Assembly: GCA_050304135.1 (NCBI GenBank)
Contig: JBNLDC010000029.1
Coordinates: 72,859 to 136,858 of the forward strand
DNA length: 64,000 bases
Source of the DNA: JAFGNB01 sp050304135
Lineage (GTDB): Bacteria; Fibrobacterota; Chitinivibrionia; Chitinivibrionales; Chitinispirillaceae
Reading direction: 5' to 3'
The position numbers and the translations under genes were made by a program. The notes beneath the pieces were generated by a model that was not told the DNA's origin, searched no databases, and saw nothing but the letters and a program-made list of their open reading frames with translations. Below, one piece after another: positions 15,382-24,335 of this stretch. Numbering within the stretch: the stretch's first letter is position 1; every line of letters begins with the position of its first letter.

Positions 15382-17976
15382 TTAAACGTCGTACTGTTTG
15401 TAACAAAGTACTCTCTGTTCACGTGCATCCGCAATGCAGATAACGGAAATTGCCTCGGAATCGTTGATATCGCTGGTGTAGATAACCCGCACGGTATCTT
15501 CCCATTTTAACTGATTCGGCAGCAGCTCGGTGAGATGATTGGGGGAGGAGGTGAAAAAGTCCCTGTTAAGAATATCCCCTTTCTGATTCGGATACATGGA
15601 AAGATACAGCATTTCCATTTCAACCAGTTCATTGAGGAAATGAGTACCGAGCGAAACATCCGGGATGAGATTATCGTGCATGGACACAATTTCGCAAAGA
15701 ATTGTAACATGGTTGATATCATTGAAGTTTACCGGAACGCCCAGTGACGGACTGCTGGTACCCCATCTCCCGGGGCCGAGAAGCATGATATCATTTTTCT
15801 CGTTCGGTACCGGTATCCGATTGTTGATTTCGCCGATAAGTCGGGCTACGGCATAGCGATCCTGAATTGAAAGGATACCGTATCGCTCCGGTACTATGTA
15901 AATGAATGCGTGCAATTGCACCACTCTGCTTTGCCCTACAACCGCACTGCGGGATTCAATGATTCTGTTCTTTTCGTTGATGGTAACTTCCGGTATTGCA
16001 ACGGCAACCTGCTGTTGTACCTGAAGAGGCCGGCACTGTACCAGATTTATCTTGTAAATATTTTTTTCAGGGAAGTTAACGGTAAACTCGATGTCTACCG
16101 GGTAATTGTAGACTTTTTCCAGCGTTTTGAGCATGGCACTCATATCGTCAACAAAACCGGTGTTTTTAACCAGATTGTTGAACGACAGATAACGGCGGGA
16201 AGTGGATCGGTGGTTTTGCACCGTTGATTCCGATTCGGAAATAAATTCGAGCGGCAGTTCATCTGATTCTCCAAGAAGATCCGAACAGTAACCGGAAACC
16301 AGTTGGTTTCCAGCAAGATCAATGTAATCCGCTTTATTTTGTGTGTACCGTCTTACCTGATCGAAGTTGCTTTCCGGACGTTTGAGCGGTTCGTTGAGTG
16401 CCATAATCCGGGTATAGTCGTCATCCGATCGGTCAACAGCCCTGGTGCCGAGTCCGAATACCATCCGCAATACACCGGCATCAGGATCAATTTCCTTATC
16501 CCACACATACGGGTTGAATGAAAACCCCACCCCGGCTATCGGAGGAAAGAATTTGTTGTCGTAGATTTTTCCCGAAACCCGCATGATGAGCAGTGCCATC
16601 TGTTCATCATGCTGCAGCATTCCCCGGTGTTGACGATACCTGAGCGCCTTTTCACTTAATGCGCTTGCGTAAACCGTTCGTACCGCGGCAAGAAAATCCT
16701 GCAGCCGGCGATCGCGCGGGCCCTGATTGGCACAGAATACGCTGTCGTACTTGCCGGCAAAGGCGTTACCGAAATTGTCTTCGAGCAGCGAACTGGATCG
16801 TACAATAAAGGGGGACTGCCCGAAGTAGTCGAGCATTTCCTGAAACCGAAGGATGGTATCATCGTTGAATTTACCGGTTATTACCAGACGGCGCGCCCGG
16901 GTGGCCTCTTCAAGGAAATTCTCGGAAGTCCGGAGTGACTGCCGGAGCCACCATATACCGTTGTTGACGAGAAAATCATAGAACACATCAGATCCTATAA
17001 AGAATGAGTCGTGTTCTTCCAGCAACGTGCTGAACCGGGGATCGTTCTTTTTGAGAATAGCCCGTGCCAGCAGCATTCCCACCGCTTTTCCCCCGATCAG
17101 CCCGGTACCGATCATCCGCCGTCTGACATCAACGATATCTTCAAGTGAGAGGTAGCGGCGCGTGATGTCGATGATGTGATTGTCCCGTGAAAAAATCATC
17201 GGTACCAGCCGTTCAAAGCAGTTATCCTTGTTCTGTTGCGAATGCTGCTCATGTATGGCTTCGCGGGCGCAGATGAACTCCCGTTCCCAGAAACCGGGAC
17301 CGGCATCACGCTGCAGCCCGGACCATTTCGCGGAGGTGAGAATCTCTGAAATAATGGCGCTGTCGCTTACCACCCTGAACGTGTCGTCGCGCCAGACGTG
17401 GAACATGTTCATGGTGGAAGAGTAACGCTGCTGCACCTTGAGCGGACGAAGGTAAATTGTCTGGTTATGTACGTAAAGGTCAAGAAACAGCTGCGTTGTT
17501 TCCTGGATAGGACGTATCGCTTCCGACGAATGAAAATTACGGTACAGAAAAAAGTACGCAAGCGTTTCAAGGTCGTAAAGGTAGGGGCAGGTAAGTCGGA
17601 AAAAGTTGCCGAGCATCTGATCCGAGAGCCAGGTGGTGGACAGTTCCGACAGGCAGTCAAACAGATAATAGGAGCCGCGTTCGGCATTCCGTATGGTCTG
17701 GTGAATATTGTCGGTGAAGGTCTCGAACCCTTCCGATGGGTCAAAAGTGAATATTTCGACGTTGTCCTCCTCTTCGGCAATCAACGGAGGGTGTGATGCA
17801 AACCGGAGGTATATGAGCGGTTTTCCCGCCTTGCGGGCTGCCTTGACATAATAGGGAATGAAAAACGTGAAATCCGAGATATCATCCACTTCCCATACCA
17901 CGTTGTCCCCGGCAAGAATACCTTTAAGCAGTTTGTCGAGTCCTTCAAGTCCGGAAGAGAAGTTCTGGTTGTTCAT
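15382..17976 (-). CDS. RecA/KaiC-like domain fused to PEP-synthase-like (PPDK N-terminal) domain
   Basis: An 864-residue protein. The first ~200 residues resemble a KaiC/RecA-like ATPase fold (GLDKLLKGILAGDNVVW, KPLIYLRFASHP, YYLFDCLSELSTTW) but the P-loop is degenerate, with no GxxxxGK[ST]. From about residue 290 the ATP-grasp region of pyruvate phosphate dikinase/PEP synthase is recognisable: GLIGGKAVGM, QSPFIVRSSSLLEDNFGNAFAGKYDSV, LMIMRVSG, and a late YKINLVQCRPLQ. The phospho-His and PEP-binding domains of full-length PEP synthase are missing, so ordinary PEP synthesis is unlikely; phosphotransfer to another partner is possible. It lies between gdhA and an esterase gene, on the same strand as both. 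Confidence 0.7.
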   Translation of the reverse strand: MNNQNFSSGLEGLDKLLKGILAGDNVVWEVDDISDFTFFIPYYVKAARKAGKPLIYLRFASHPPLIAEEEDNVEIFTFDPSEGFETFTDNIHQTIRNAERGSYYLFDCLSELSTTWLSDQMLGNFFRLTCPYLYDLETLAYFFLYRNFHSSEAIRPIQETTQLFLDLYVHNQTIYLRPLKVQQRYSSTMNMFHVWRDDTFRVVSDSAIISEILTSAKWSGLQRDAGPGFWEREFICAREAIHEQHSQQNKDNCFERLVPMIFSRDNHIIDITRRYLSLEDIVDVRRRMIGTGLIGGKAVGMLLARAILKKNDPRFSTLLEEHDSFFIGSDVFYDFLVNNGIWWLRQSLRTSENFLEEATRARRLVITGKFNDDTILRFQEMLDYFGQSPFIVRSSSLLEDNFGNAFAGKYDSVFCANQGPRDRRLQDFLAAVRTVYASALSEKALRYRQHRGMLQHDEQMALLIMRVSGKIYDNKFFPPIAGVGFSFNPYVWDKEIDPDAGVLRMVFGLGTRAVDRSDDDYTRIMALNEPLKRPESNFDQVRRYTQNKADYIDLAGNQLVSGYCSDLLGESDELPLEFISESESTVQNHRSTSRRYLSFNNLVKNTGFVDDMSAMLKTLEKVYNYPVDIEFTVNFPEKNIYKINLVQCRPLQVQQQVAVAIPEVTINEKNRIIESRSAVVGQSRVVQLHAFIYIVPERYGILSIQDRYAVARLIGEINNRIPVPNEKNDIMLLGPGRWGTSSPSLGVPVNFNDINHVTILCEIVSMHDNLIPDVSLGTHFLNELVEMEMLYLSMYPNQKGDILNRDFFTSSPNHLTELLPNQLKWEDTVRVIYTSDINDSEAISVICIADAREQRVLCYKQYDV

Positions 17977-18240
17977 GCCGGGCTCCTTGCCTGTAAGTAA
18001 TGGATTGTTTTCACGGGCAGCGTTTTTAAAGAGGAAAATACTTAGATTCGACTAACACAGGGGAATTTCACCTCTCCGGTTTTCCACCAGTTCTATTAAT
18101 GACCCTGCCGCAACTATGCGGCATCTGTCGGTGCCGTTTCCTGGCTGAGAACGATTCAGCTAGAGTTATGCGGAGTACCACCTCTTGTTTTACCGTCTGC
18201 AGCAGGCAGCAACACCCGGAGCCGGGCTCTGCTGCTTAAC
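17977..18240. other. Long leader upstream of the PEP-synthase-like gene
   Basis: With the gdhA hairpin this makes a 333-bp gap. On the minus strand it would be the leader of the PEP-synthase-like gene and it holds some stems, for example GCCGC/GCGGC around a 5-nt loop near 18108. I compared it by eye with T-box, cobalamin, glycine and c-di-GMP patterns and found no match. The ribosome site AAGGAG lies just before the ATG. Confidence 0.4.
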
Positions 18241-18241
18241 G

Positions 18242-18280
18242 ATGAAAACGATGCATAGCACTGCTATGCATCGTTTTCAT
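18242..18280 (-). terminator. Perfect 18-bp hairpin after gdhA
   Basis: ATGAAAACGATGCATAGC and its exact complement are separated by a 3-nt loop. It lies 30 bp beyond the gdhA stop and probably acts as its terminator, although no long T run follows; the stem itself ends in a GTTTTCAT arm. Confidence 0.65.
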
Positions 18281-18309
18281 AACCTGCGTTCTATAAAATG
18301 TAGTGCTGA

Positions 18310-19650
18310 TCAGACAATGCCCTGATCGAGCATCGCATCGGCGACTTTAATGAAACCTGCAATATTCGCACCTTTAACGTAGTTCCCGGCACATCCGTAT
18401 TCGTTGGCCGTTTCGAAGCAGGCGGTATGAATCGATTTCATGATATCATGAAGTCGCGTATCCACTTCTTCGCGCGTCCATGAAAGACGCATGGAGTTCT
18501 GACTCATTTCAAGGCCGGAAGTGGCGACACCGCCAGCATTGGCGGCCTTACCCGGACCGTAAAGGATCTTGTTCTCAATGAACAGATCGACCGCTTCCGG
18601 GGTACTCGGCATGTTTGCACCTTCCGATACAAGAAAACAGCCGTTTTTAAGCAGCGTTTTCGCATCATCTTCGGTAATTTCGTTCTGAGTTGCGCTCGGG
18701 AACGCACAGTCACACGGTATCGACCAGGGACGCTGATCCTTACGGAATTCACAGTTGAATTTTTCCGCGTACTCGTGGATTCGTCCGCGACGGAAATTTT
18801 TAAGCTCCATAACCCAGGCCAGTTTCTCCGCATTGATTCCGTCTTTGTCATAAATGGTACCTGCGGAATCCGAAAGACTGACGACTTTACCGCCGAGCTG
18901 ATTGATTTTTTCCACCGTATACTGTGCCACATTTCCGGAACCGGAAACGGTACATGTTTTACCTTCAAATGATTCTTTTCGTGTTTTAAGCATTTCATCG
19001 GCAAAATAGACCGAACCGTAACCGGTCGCTTCCGGGCGGATGAGTGAACCGCCCCAGTTGAGTGCCTTGCCGGTCAGCACACCGCTGAATTCATTGCGAA
19101 GGCGTTTGTACTGTCCGAACATGAAACCGATTTCACGGCCGCCGACACCTATATCTCCGGCGGGAACATCGGTATTCGGACCGATGTGACGGGCAAGCTC
19201 AGTCATGAACGACTGGCAGAACCGCATAACTTCATTATCGGACTTTCCTTTCGGATCGAAATCCGCTCCCCCTTTACCACCGCCCATCGGGAGAGTGGTG
19301 AGTGAGTTCTTGAAAATCTGCTCAAAGCCCAAGAACTTCAGGATGCTCAGGCTGACACTCGGGTGAAAACGCAAACCACCCTTGTAGGGTCCGAGTGCAC
19401 TGTTGAATTCAATCCGGTACCCGCGGTTAACAATGACCTTACCCTTGTCGTTTACCCAGGGAACCCGGAAGACGATCTGCCGTTCCGGTTCAATAATACG
19501 TTCAAGAATGCCTGCTTCAACATATTCGGGGTGTTTTTCAACCACATCTTCAAGAGATTCAAGTACCTCACGAACCGCCTGAAGAAATTCGAGTTCTCCG
19601 TAGTTTCTTCCCTGTACTGCCTCAAGGATACTTTGGATGATGTAATTCAT
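18310..19650 (-). CDS. gdhA: Glutamate dehydrogenase (NADP-type, hexameric)
   Basis: A 446-residue enzyme that makes glutamate from 2-oxoglutarate and ammonium. Seen: the N-terminal substrate domain with GYRIEFNSALGPYKGGLRFHPSV, the catalytic PMGGGKGGADFDPKGKSD segment with the reactive Lys, PAGDIGVGGREIGFM, and the dinucleotide domain VSGSGNVAQY. Length and motif order match bacterial GdhA. It is transcribed divergently from nrpR across a region with an NrpR-type operator, so nitrogen- and 2-oxoglutarate-dependent control is likely (inference from the site and from NrpR in methanogens). Confidence 0.97.
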   Translation of the reverse strand: MNYIIQSILEAVQGRNYGELEFLQAVREVLESLEDVVEKHPEYVEAGILERIIEPERQIVFRVPWVNDKGKVIVNRGYRIEFNSALGPYKGGLRFHPSVSLSILKFLGFEQIFKNSLTTLPMGGGKGGADFDPKGKSDNEVMRFCQSFMTELARHIGPNTDVPAGDIGVGGREIGFMFGQYKRLRNEFSGVLTGKALNWGGSLIRPEATGYGSVYFADEMLKTRKESFEGKTCTVSGSGNVAQYTVEKINQLGGKVVSLSDSAGTIYDKDGINAEKLAWVMELKNFRRGRIHEYAEKFNCEFRKDQRPWSIPCDCAFPSATQNEITEDDAKTLLKNGCFLVSEGANMPSTPEAVDLFIENKILYGPGKAANAGGVATSGLEMSQNSMRLSWTREEVDTRLHDIMKSIHTACFETANEYGCAGNYVKGANIAGFIKVADAMLDQGIV

Positions 19651-19981
19651 ACAACCTGCTCCTGGTTAATGTGAATGTGTTAAATGGCACGCTCAAAATT
19701 AAAGGAAATCAATTACCGATAAGATAGTATAGATATGTTTAAAAAATGCTTAAAATGAACTAATTAAAATATCAACAATTTTAATTAACGGAAAAAATGT
19801 CGTATATTAAATGTCGGAATACCGATTCCGGGTAGTGACGATAAAAGTTGTTGTGCGGGATAACGGACATTAAGCGGAAAGTGGCATACCCTTAAAAAAT
19901 GGTGTTTTCGGTGACCTGGCGCGAGGTGATGGAAAAGAGTCTGCTTTCGGGACTCAGTGCGTCGCCGGGAAGGAGGTTGTG
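19651..19981. promoter_or_regulatory. Divergent gdhA-nrpR control region
   Basis: This 331-bp stretch holds no gene. Its left half is very AT-rich and contains a 10-bp inverted repeat, TAATTAAAAT/ATTTTAATTA (19761-19787), which could be a promoter up-element or binding site. The GGAA-N6-TTCC site is at 19816-19829. An AGGAGG at 19971-19976 serves nrpR. Exact promoter hexamers were not assigned. Confidence 0.6.
19816..19829. promoter_or_regulatory. Candidate NrpR operator GGAA-N6-TTCC
   Basis: GGAA-TACCGA-TTCC is exactly the operator form established for NrpR in Methanococcus maripaludis. The dyad extends by one pair to CGGAA...TTCCG. It lies 153 bp upstream of the nrpR start and 166 bp upstream of the gdhA start, so it could serve autorepression, gdhA control, or both. 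Confidence 0.65.
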
Positions 19982-21007
19982 GTGTCATCAATAAAAAATG
20001 CACGGATCACGACTCTGATCCTCAAGGTGTTGCACGAACTGGGTGACAGTGCCGGATCTGCAACGATTGCAACCATGCTGGCCGGAAGGGGAATCTCACT
20101 TGATCCCCGCTCCATAAGATATCATCTCGCCAAAATGGATCAGGAAGGTCTGACCGTTTGTCCGGCCCGGCGTAAAGGAAGGGTGCTTACCGAGCTTGGT
20201 AAAAAGGAGCTGAACAAGGCGGATGTTGTCGGAAAAGTCGGGTTCATATCGGGTAAAGTTGATGAACTCGGCTTCCGAATGACGTTGGATGGAAAGAATG
20301 AATCGGGAACGGTTATTCCGAATATCGCCATTATCCGACAGGCGGATCTGGTACGGTCGGTTCATTTCATGACTCCGGTATTCAATGCGGGGCTGAGCAT
20401 GGGAGGACGGATTGCTTATAAAATGTATGGTGAACAAATTGGCGGGATAAGGGTTCCCCGTGGCAAAATTGCACTGGCAACCATATGCAGTATGACCATC
20501 AGCAGCCTGTTTACCAAAGCCGGAATCCCGGTAACTCCATGTTTCGGTGGTTTGCTCGAAATGAAACATTTCAAGCCATCAAGATTCGTGACGATGATTG
20601 ACTATAAAGGAACTTCAATCGATCCGTTGAAATTGTTCATTCTTGCCGGGATGACGGATGTATATACCTGTGCACAAACAGGGAACGGAATAATCGGGGC
20701 AAGTTTCCGTGAATTTCCATCGATAGCGTATGAGCAGGTAAAAAAACTTCAAGCTGAGTTTCACCGGAAGTACAATCTTGGTGGTATCCTCATTATCGGC
20801 CACCCAAATATGCCGCTTCTCGAGGTGCCGGTGAACGACGGGCGTACGGCAATGGTGGTGCTCGGCGGGCTCAATCCCATAGCGGTGCTCCAGGAACGGG
20901 GTGTCCCGGTGGATATTCACCCGCTTGAAGGGCTCGAGGAGTTTTCAACCTTTACCAGGTTTGAAGATGTGGCGCCCATCGGACGGCACCCGGTTTCCAT
21001 GATATAG
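19982..21007 (+). CDS. nrpR: NrpR family nitrogen regulator
   Basis: A 341-residue regulator. The N-terminal winged helix (LILKVLHELGDSAGS, RGISLDPRSIRYHLAKMDQEGLT) matches the NrpR DNA-binding domain. One NrpR regulatory domain (DUF128) follows at ~85-325, with VGFISGKVDELGF, GKIALATICSMTI, PVTPCFGGLLEM, DYKGTSIDPLKLFI, AQTGNGIIGASFREFP and VVLGGLNPIAVLQ. In methanogens NrpR represses nif and glnA at GGAA-N6-TTCC and is released by 2-oxoglutarate. The second GTG (19982) is preferred because AGGAGG at 19971-19976 is too close to the GTG at 19979. It is divergent from gdhA; a bacterial NrpR is noteworthy. Confidence 0.93.
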   Translation: MSSIKNARITTLILKVLHELGDSAGSATIATMLAGRGISLDPRSIRYHLAKMDQEGLTVCPARRKGRVLTELGKKELNKADVVGKVGFISGKVDELGFRMTLDGKNESGTVIPNIAIIRQADLVRSVHFMTPVFNAGLSMGGRIAYKMYGEQIGGIRVPRGKIALATICSMTISSLFTKAGIPVTPCFGGLLEMKHFKPSRFVTMIDYKGTSIDPLKLFILAGMTDVYTCAQTGNGIIGASFREFPSIAYEQVKKLQAEFHRKYNLGGILIIGHPNMPLLEVPVNDGRTAMVVLGGLNPIAVLQERGVPVDIHPLEGLEEFSTFTRFEDVAPIGRHPVSMI

Positions 21008-21256
21008 CAATCATCCGGCAGCCACCGTTTTGTCCAGGCATGGTAGTTGTGCCAATAGCTGGATGGTGTCTGCAGATTGCACGGAGGAACCTGGGAACAT
21101 ATTTTACTGTATATTGGGGTACTGGTGAAGTTCGCCGCTTTCGGGATGTGTATCGGTCCACGGTCAATCATAGTACAGAGGGTGGTTCGGCAATCGGTTA
21201 TGGGAATAGTTCCGAAAAGAAAAGATACGGTTACTCCTGATGCTGCTACGGAGTGG

Positions 21257-22669
21257 ATGCTTGGCGGGGCGTCGTGGAATGGTGCTGAAAAGCAGCATCG
21301 ATCCGTCCAATATACTTGTCTATATTGTATCAGGGTGGGAGTGTTGCTGCTTGGTACGATTTCGCACTACGCTGCTGCTTCCAACTTCGTCGAAATTCCG
21401 CGGGTTCCCGATGGTGATTACAAGGTTACCTCCTGGCTGCTCTCTTCGAACGACGGATTCGGACATAATTACGGTACCGACGAAGACAACCTGAGAACCT
21501 TCGGTATTGATGCGGGTGTGGTGTTCCGTGACCGACTGCTGCTGCACGGAGACTGGACGTCGTTTACCGACCGCAACAGTACCTACGAGACATCAAAGCG
21601 GATTGATGAAATCAAGCTGCTCGGGGGGTACCGGTGGCTGCATCGGTCAAATAGCATAACAAAGCTGAAGGTATTCTCCGGAGTTGGTACCCTGCTGTAC
21701 GGTGATTTCGGTACCCTGAAGATTCAGGAGCAGGCGCACGGTATCAACAATGCGCATCCCCGGTCGATACCCCGTCAGTACGATGACCCAAGCGCCCACC
21801 TGCTGCTCTATTCGTACGCCGAGTTGTACCTCCCCTCGCTGTTTACCAATATCCATGGGTATGCGCATCTGACTCATACGTCGGATATATCGCTTGATCT
21901 GAGCGGGCGGTACTGGGTGGTACACCCGATGCTGCAATCCACGTTTGCCGTTTCATACAAATGGAACAGGGTCGAACATGCGGGGGGCGCTGCGGAAAAC
22001 TGTTACCAAAGGGATAACGGGGTCTGGGTCTCGAACAAGACACTCATCGGACCGCTGCTGCTTGAGCGCGGATGGAACCTCCGTACCCTGCATCAGTACT
22101 CCTATGCGGGGTTCCGTATCGGTGATTTCCACAAGAGAACCGAGGGCCTTTCTCCCTTCGGGTTTTCCTATTCACTCGGATGGCCGATCGGACACAATTC
22201 ATGGGTCGAATTCTTCAGGTTCTACCCGTTTGCGGAAGTACAGCGTCTCGGTTTTTTTGTCCGGACCTATCATACTGAAAATACTATCGACAATACCATA
22301 ACTCTGGCCGATGATGACCGGTTGATACGCCGTACCAAAGAGACATCGCTCGGCGCGGAACTCTCGCTGCACGATCCTGCAGAGTGGACACTGCTTAACG
22401 GGTTTTTATTCTGCGGCGCCGGGTTTACCCGCGATACCAAAGCGACGTATGATCAGCTGGAGTCACGGATACTCACGATGAAAACGACGTTCATGGCGCA
22501 TGGCGGGGCAGGTTTACGGATGATGCTTCCGGATATCGTTACGAATGCCTGGCTTCGGCGAATCGGTGCGGAAATTCGAGCCAATGTGCGACTCAACGCG
22601 GAAGATACCGGAATCTACAGTAATCCGGACCTGTTGTTGAGCTGGGGGCTGGTGTTTACGGAAAGATAA
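21257..22669 (+). CDS. Outer-membrane beta-barrel protein, unknown role
   Basis: About 470 residues. After a hydrophobic signal (VGVLLLGTISHYAAA, ending near residue 42) the chain alternates short amphipathic strands rich in Tyr, Trp and Gly with turns such as HGDWTSFTDRN and LLGGYRWLH, as expected for a barrel of perhaps 16-18 strands, ending LLLSWGLVFTER. I recognise no family. The start is uncertain: ATG 21257 has a poor GGAG site, ATG 21200 has none, and the frame stays open to 21077. It is the first of three closely spaced outer-membrane genes. Confidence 0.65.
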   Translation: MLGGASWNGAEKQHRSVQYTCLYCIRVGVLLLGTISHYAAASNFVEIPRVPDGDYKVTSWLLSSNDGFGHNYGTDEDNLRTFGIDAGVVFRDRLLLHGDWTSFTDRNSTYETSKRIDEIKLLGGYRWLHRSNSITKLKVFSGVGTLLYGDFGTLKIQEQAHGINNAHPRSIPRQYDDPSAHLLLYSYAELYLPSLFTNIHGYAHLTHTSDISLDLSGRYWVVHPMLQSTFAVSYKWNRVEHAGGAAENCYQRDNGVWVSNKTLIGPLLLERGWNLRTLHQYSYAGFRIGDFHKRTEGLSPFGFSYSLGWPIGHNSWVEFFRFYPFAEVQRLGFFVRTYHTENTIDNTITLADDDRLIRRTKETSLGAELSLHDPAEWTLLNGFLFCGAGFTRDTKATYDQLESRILTMKTTFMAHGGAGLRMMLPDIVTNAWLRRIGAEIRANVRLNAEDTGIYSNPDLLLSWGLVFTER

Positions 22670-22675
22670 CTGGTG

Positions 22676-23449
22676 ATGAAACGGTTTCTTGTACAGTTCG
22701 GGTGGATAGTTGTGCTGCTTCTGCAGCCGGTTGCCGCGGCGCTGCATATCGATGCCGTCGGGGGACTGAGTGTTCAGTCCGCGTACCGGTACTTTGATGA
22801 AGCGCCTGAGGGTTCCGGCTCACCATGGATCACCTTCGATCCGATCCGTGCTTTCTGCGCTTCCGCACGTTTTTCTGCAGACATATGGAAAAATCGTTAT
22901 CGTCTGGGTGTTTACGGTGGCTTCATTCGGCGGTATTCCCTGAAGCTGCACACCGGTGGGGTGGAGAATGACACACGGGAGGACATCGGAGAGGTACTCT
23001 CGATTCCCCTGATTGTCTTTGTGGAAGGGCGGCATGGCGGCTTCTTTTATGAATTCGGGCTCGGACCGTATATCACCCGGTTCAATTACCGGATGGATGA
23101 ACTGCCGGAATACTCGGTAACTTCACTCTTCGGATTTCTGTTCGGTGGCGGGTATGACTACCGGATTACTCCGGCTGTAGGGATTGTGCTCAGAGCAGAG
23201 CTCCTTGTGAATGCGCCGGTATTTCTTGTTGATTTTCTGGATGAACGGCTGATTGAAACGGTGCATGCATCACGCTATCCGGAATATAATCTGCATGAGT
23301 TTCAAACGGTTGTCTACACGCCCACCATAGGGTTGGGAGTATCATATGATTTCGGCGGGAACAGCAGAATTCCGTTAGTCGATGCTGTTGAAAAGGTGGC
23401 TGGTTTATTGCGCAAATTACGGTTGTCGCGGAAAAGGAGCGATCGGTAG
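22676..23449 (+). CDS. Outer-membrane beta-barrel protein, unknown role
   Basis: A 257-residue exported protein with a clear signal peptide (KRFLVQFGWIVVLLLQPVAA) and mature barrel-like strands (YRLGVYGGFIRRYSLKLHTGG, GGFFYEFGLGPYITRFNY, FLFGGGYDYRIT). GLGVSYDFGG near the end looks like a closing strand, but a basic tail of about 30 residues follows. It begins 6 bp after the previous stop and ends directly against the next start codon, so all three genes are one operon. No family recognised. Confidence 0.7.
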   Translation: MKRFLVQFGWIVVLLLQPVAAALHIDAVGGLSVQSAYRYFDEAPEGSGSPWITFDPIRAFCASARFSADIWKNRYRLGVYGGFIRRYSLKLHTGGVENDTREDIGEVLSIPLIVFVEGRHGGFFYEFGLGPYITRFNYRMDELPEYSVTSLFGFLFGGGYDYRITPAVGIVLRAELLVNAPVFLVDFLDERLIETVHASRYPEYNLHEFQTVVYTPTIGLGVSYDFGGNSRIPLVDAVEKVAGLLRKLRLSRKRSDR

Positions 23450-24256
23450 ATGATTCGACGGAAACAGGGGAAGATGGGGTGGCCCGGCTTTTGGGTGGTG
23501 ATCGTATATCTTGCCATCGGTAGTGTTCCGGGAGATGTAATTATCACCACGGAGGGTGATGAGATAACCGGCAGAATTGTATCTGTTGACAATGTGAAAA
23601 TCCGCTATGTTCCTGCAGATACTTTGACGGATGCGGCAACAATGACGATTCCCGTGCGGCAGGTATTCATGCTGAAATACGATGACGGCAGAAAACAGGT
23701 GTTCGGTTCGGAAAAGAACGGCGGGGAAGGGGGCCGGAAAACCAGGATGGGGAAGTATGGGGTTGGTCTCTTTCTGGAGACCGGACTCTTCGGGCTGGTG
23801 AACAGTAACGAGGAGTTTTTTGACCCGGGGGTAGTAACTTTCGGCGTTACCCCCAGTATCGACCGCAGGCTCAACCGGTTCCTCTCAATAGGAGTGGAGT
23901 ACATGATACTCTGGGCAAAAGCTCCGGGTGCCGATGAGGCCCGGTTCATCATGAACTGCAACGGGCTCCTCAAGGTCGCGTTTCCGATAAGCGGGAAACT
24001 TAATTTTCTGGCGGAGGTTGGTGCAGGATTGTCGCTCTGGCCGGGAGCAGAGAGTGTATACGCCAATGACTCCACCTTTTTTATGGATCGTATCGGTTGG
24101 GATCTGCATGGCGGTATCGGGTTGCAGTATGCAATCTACAAAAAAAGCTCTTTTGTTCTGTTTGCCGGTTACAATGCAAATTTTACCACGCTGCAGGATA
24201 TCCCGATAACTGTTGATATGCTGCTGGTGTCAATTGGGCCGCGGATTGAATTTTAA
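23450..24256 (+). CDS. Outer-membrane beta-barrel with N-terminal small beta domain
   Basis: A 268-residue protein. After a signal anchor (WVVIVYLAIGSVPG) residues ~28-75 form a compact beta unit (VIITTEGDEITGRIVSVDNVKIRYVPAD, PVRQVFMLKYDDG) like those seen in many secreted Bacteroidota and Fibrobacterota proteins that read a substrate-proximal loop. A barrel of about eight strands then runs from GKYGVGLFLETGLFG to LLVSIGPRIEF, ending in Phe as outer-membrane proteins do. It starts on the base after the previous stop codon. Role unknown. Confidence 0.72.
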   Translation: MIRRKQGKMGWPGFWVVIVYLAIGSVPGDVIITTEGDEITGRIVSVDNVKIRYVPADTLTDAATMTIPVRQVFMLKYDDGRKQVFGSEKNGGEGGRKTRMGKYGVGLFLETGLFGLVNSNEEFFDPGVVTFGVTPSIDRRLNRFLSIGVEYMILWAKAPGADEARFIMNCNGLLKVAFPISGKLNFLAEVGAGLSLWPGAESVYANDSTFFMDRIGWDLHGGIGLQYAIYKKSSFVLFAGYNANFTTLQDIPITVDMLLVSIGPRIEF

Positions 24257-24289
24257 CCGTCGTTTTCCAGAAATTGAAAAAAGAGAGGT

Positions 24290-24327
24290 AACCGCCAGAT
24301 GAAAAATATTCAATCCGGCGGTTTTAG
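24290..24327. terminator. Bidirectional terminator
   Basis: AACCGCCAGAT (24290-24300) pairs with ATCCGGCGGTT (24313-24323), one mismatch, with TTTTAG on the plus side. It sits between the convergent barrel operon and the GH30 gene. Confidence 0.75.
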
Positions 24328-24335
24328 TTGGTGGA

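Noticed and set aside
17977..18240. T-box or other riboswitch in the leader of the PEP-synthase-like gene
   Set aside because: One stretch reads AGGTGGTACTCCGC on the minus strand, which recalls the T-box core, but the spacing and following bases do not match, and the downstream gene is not an amino-acid or tRNA-charging gene.
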